Below are positions 4,754 to 5,820 of a stretch of 5,820 bases of DNA, one piece after another (within the stretch, counting starts at the first letter, position 1; each line of letters begins with the position of its first letter). The stretch lies in NCBI GenBank assembly GCA_900544575.1, contig UQVO01000026.1:1-5820 (forward strand). The letters run 5' to 3'. The notes beneath the pieces were generated by a model. That model was given only the letters and a program-made list of their open reading frames with translations, did not search any database and was not told the DNA's origin. The stretch comes from an uncultured Eubacteriales bacterium. Its GTDB lineage: Bacteria; Bacillota; Clostridia; Christensenellales; CAG-917. Made by a program: the position numbers and the translations under genes.

Positions 4754-5683
4754 ATGCCATTGGTAACTACAACCGAGATGTTCAAGAAGGCTTACGAAGG
4801 CGGCTACGCCATCGGCGCTTTCAATGTCAACAATATGGAGATTATTCAGGGTATCGTTGAGGCCGCCACGGAAGAAAAAGCCCCTCTCATCCTGCAAGTT
4901 TCCGCAGGCGCGAGAAAATACGCCAACACCGTTTACCTCAAAAAGATGGTCGAAGCAGCGGTCGAAACCAGCGGTCTGCCCATTGCTCTGCACCTTGACC
5001 ACGGCGACAGCTTCGCCCTGTGCAAGGACTGCGTGGACAGCGGTTTCACCTCTGTTATGATTGACGCGAGCGCGCACCCCTTTGCGGAAAATATCAGCAT
5101 AACCAAACAGGTCGTCGAGTACGCACACGACCACGGCGTGGTCGTCGAAGCGGAGCTCGGCAAGCTCGCGGGCGTCGAGGACGACGTCAAAGTCGACGCA
5201 AAAGACGCCAGCTACACCGACCCCGACCAGGTTCAGGAATTTGTCGAAAAGACGGGCGTCGACTCCCTCGCCATTGCAATCGGCACCTCTCACGGCGCGT
5301 TCAAGTTCAAGGGTCAGCCCAAACTCCGCTTCGACATCCTCGAAGAGGTCGGCAGACGTCTGCCCGGCTTCCCCATCGTTCTGCACGGCGCGTCCAGCGT
5401 CCCGCAGGAATACGTCAAGATGATTAACCAGTACGGCGGCAGTATGCCCGGCGCGCAGGGCGTCCCCGAAGAGATGCTCCGCAAAGCCGCGACGATGGCA
5501 GTCTGCAAAATCAACATCGACAGCGACCTGCGTCTTGCCGTCACCGCCACCATCAGGGAACACTTTGCTCTCAATCCCTCTCACTTCGACCCCCGTCAGT
5601 ATCTGGGGCCGGCGAGAGATGCCGTCCGCACCGTCGTCAAGCACAAAATCGTCGACGTGCTCGGCTGCAACGGAAAGGCGTGA
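4754..5683 (+). CDS. fba: Class II fructose-1,6-bisphosphate aldolase
   Basis: A complete 309-residue cytoplasmic, zinc-dependent enzyme that reversibly splits fructose 1,6-bisphosphate into dihydroxyacetone phosphate and glyceraldehyde 3-phosphate in glycolysis and gluconeogenesis. It is a TIM barrel starting with GAFNVNNMEIIQGIVEAA (21-38). IALHLDHGD (77-85) holds the catalytic D82 and zinc ligand H83. VEAELGKLAG (131-140) is the second class II signature, with E132 and E134. The other zinc ligands are H180 (GTSHG) and H211 (LHGASS). NIDSDLR (254-260) is the phosphate/substrate loop. A PGAQGVPEE segment (232-240) before that loop is characteristic of the longer 305-310-residue bacterial forms. 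A tagatose-bisphosphate aldolase role is conceivable within the superfamily, but motifs and length favour glycolytic Fba. It has its own promoter and terminator, and codon use is GC-rich (about 60%), like the other enzymes here. Confidence 0.96.
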   Translation: MPLVTTTEMFKKAYEGGYAIGAFNVNNMEIIQGIVEAATEEKAPLILQVSAGARKYANTVYLKKMVEAAVETSGLPIALHLDHGDSFALCKDCVDSGFTSVMIDASAHPFAENISITKQVVEYAHDHGVVVEAELGKLAGVEDDVKVDAKDASYTDPDQVQEFVEKTGVDSLAIAIGTSHGAFKFKGQPKLRFDILEEVGRRLPGFPIVLHGASSVPQEYVKMINQYGGSMPGAQGVPEEMLRKAATMAVCKINIDSDLRLAVTATIREHFALNPSHFDPRQYLGPARDAVRTVVKHKIVDVLGCNGKA

Positions 5684-5705
5684 CCTTCCCGGGCTTATAA
5701 CATCG

Positions 5706-5734
5706 AAGCGCCGCACAAGCGGCGCTTTTTGTTT
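5706..5734 (+). terminator. Intrinsic terminator of the aldolase gene
   Basis: A 9-bp perfect stem, AAGCGCCGC (5706-5714) with GCGGCGCTT (5719-5727), has an ACAA loop and is followed by TTTGTTT. It lies 22 bases after the stop codon. Confidence 0.92.
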
Positions 5735-5771
5735 GTCCGTCCGCTCCGCCCGCCCCCGCGATGCGCACATT

Positions 5772-5820
5772 CTGTCTCTTATACACATCTCCGAGCCCAC
5801 GAGACATCTCAGGATCTCGT
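5772..5820 (+). other. Nextera i7-side adapter (library artefact)
   Basis: Bases 5772-5790 are the Tn5 mosaic end in reverse orientation, 5791-5805 the read-2 tail, 5806-5813 (ATCTCAGG) an 8-base index and 5814-5820 the start of P7. Real insert ends at 5771. The minus-strand open frame entering from here begins MGSEMCIRDR, a translation of adapter commonly seen as contamination in metagenome proteins. Confidence 0.98.

Noticed and set aside
3450..4766. 438-codon plus-strand open frame opposite the aminopeptidase
   Set aside because: His/Val/Arg-rich antisense shadow; the minus strand carries all six M29 metal ligands and a good ribosome site.
4595..5800. 401-codon minus-strand open frame starting MGSEMCIRDR
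   Set aside because: The N-terminus is translated adapter and the remainder is antisense to the aldolase.
1..5820. tRNA, rRNA or recognisable riboswitch
   Set aside because: Reading the intergenic regions on both strands showed no cloverleaf, rRNA signature or known riboswitch core.

Overview
This is a short bacterial contig, about 5.72 kb of genomic DNA (51-5771), with Illumina Nextera library adapter left on both ends (1-50 and 5772-5820). The adapter is laboratory sequence and must not be annotated as biology. The genes, the sigma-A-like promoters (TTGACA/TATAAT type), the GGAGG-type ribosome sites and the compact monocistronic layout suggest a moderately GC-rich Firmicutes/Clostridia-like organism, probably from a metagenome. 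That assignment is inference only: no rRNA or taxonomic marker is present.

Layout, left to right. A 3'-truncated amidohydrolase of the D-aminoacylase type (51-1481, minus) is divergent from a diacylglycerol-kinase-family lipid kinase (1752-2618, plus). The kinase has a near-consensus promoter and a strong bidirectional terminator. Next come two small divergent XRE-type helix-turn-helix genes (2769-2996 minus; about 3126-3329 plus). Their shared AT-rich control region holds a near-perfect minus-strand promoter with an inverted repeat exactly in its spacer. A 150-base noncoding stretch (3330-3479) is packed with palindromes, including a composite REP/MITE-like element. A metal-dependent M29 aminopeptidase (3480-4598, minus) is then divergent from a complete class II fructose-bisphosphate aldolase (4754-5683, plus), which ends in a clean intrinsic terminator.

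The enzymes look like ordinary housekeeping and catabolic functions: peptide and D-amino-acid derivative breakdown, lipid phosphorylation and glycolysis. Each appears to be its own transcription unit, so no operon ties them into one pathway. I see no undescribed multigene system. The parts most worth a second look are the composite palindrome at 3386-3457, the promoter/operator arrangement between the two XRE genes, and the divergent C-terminal half of the amidohydrolase.
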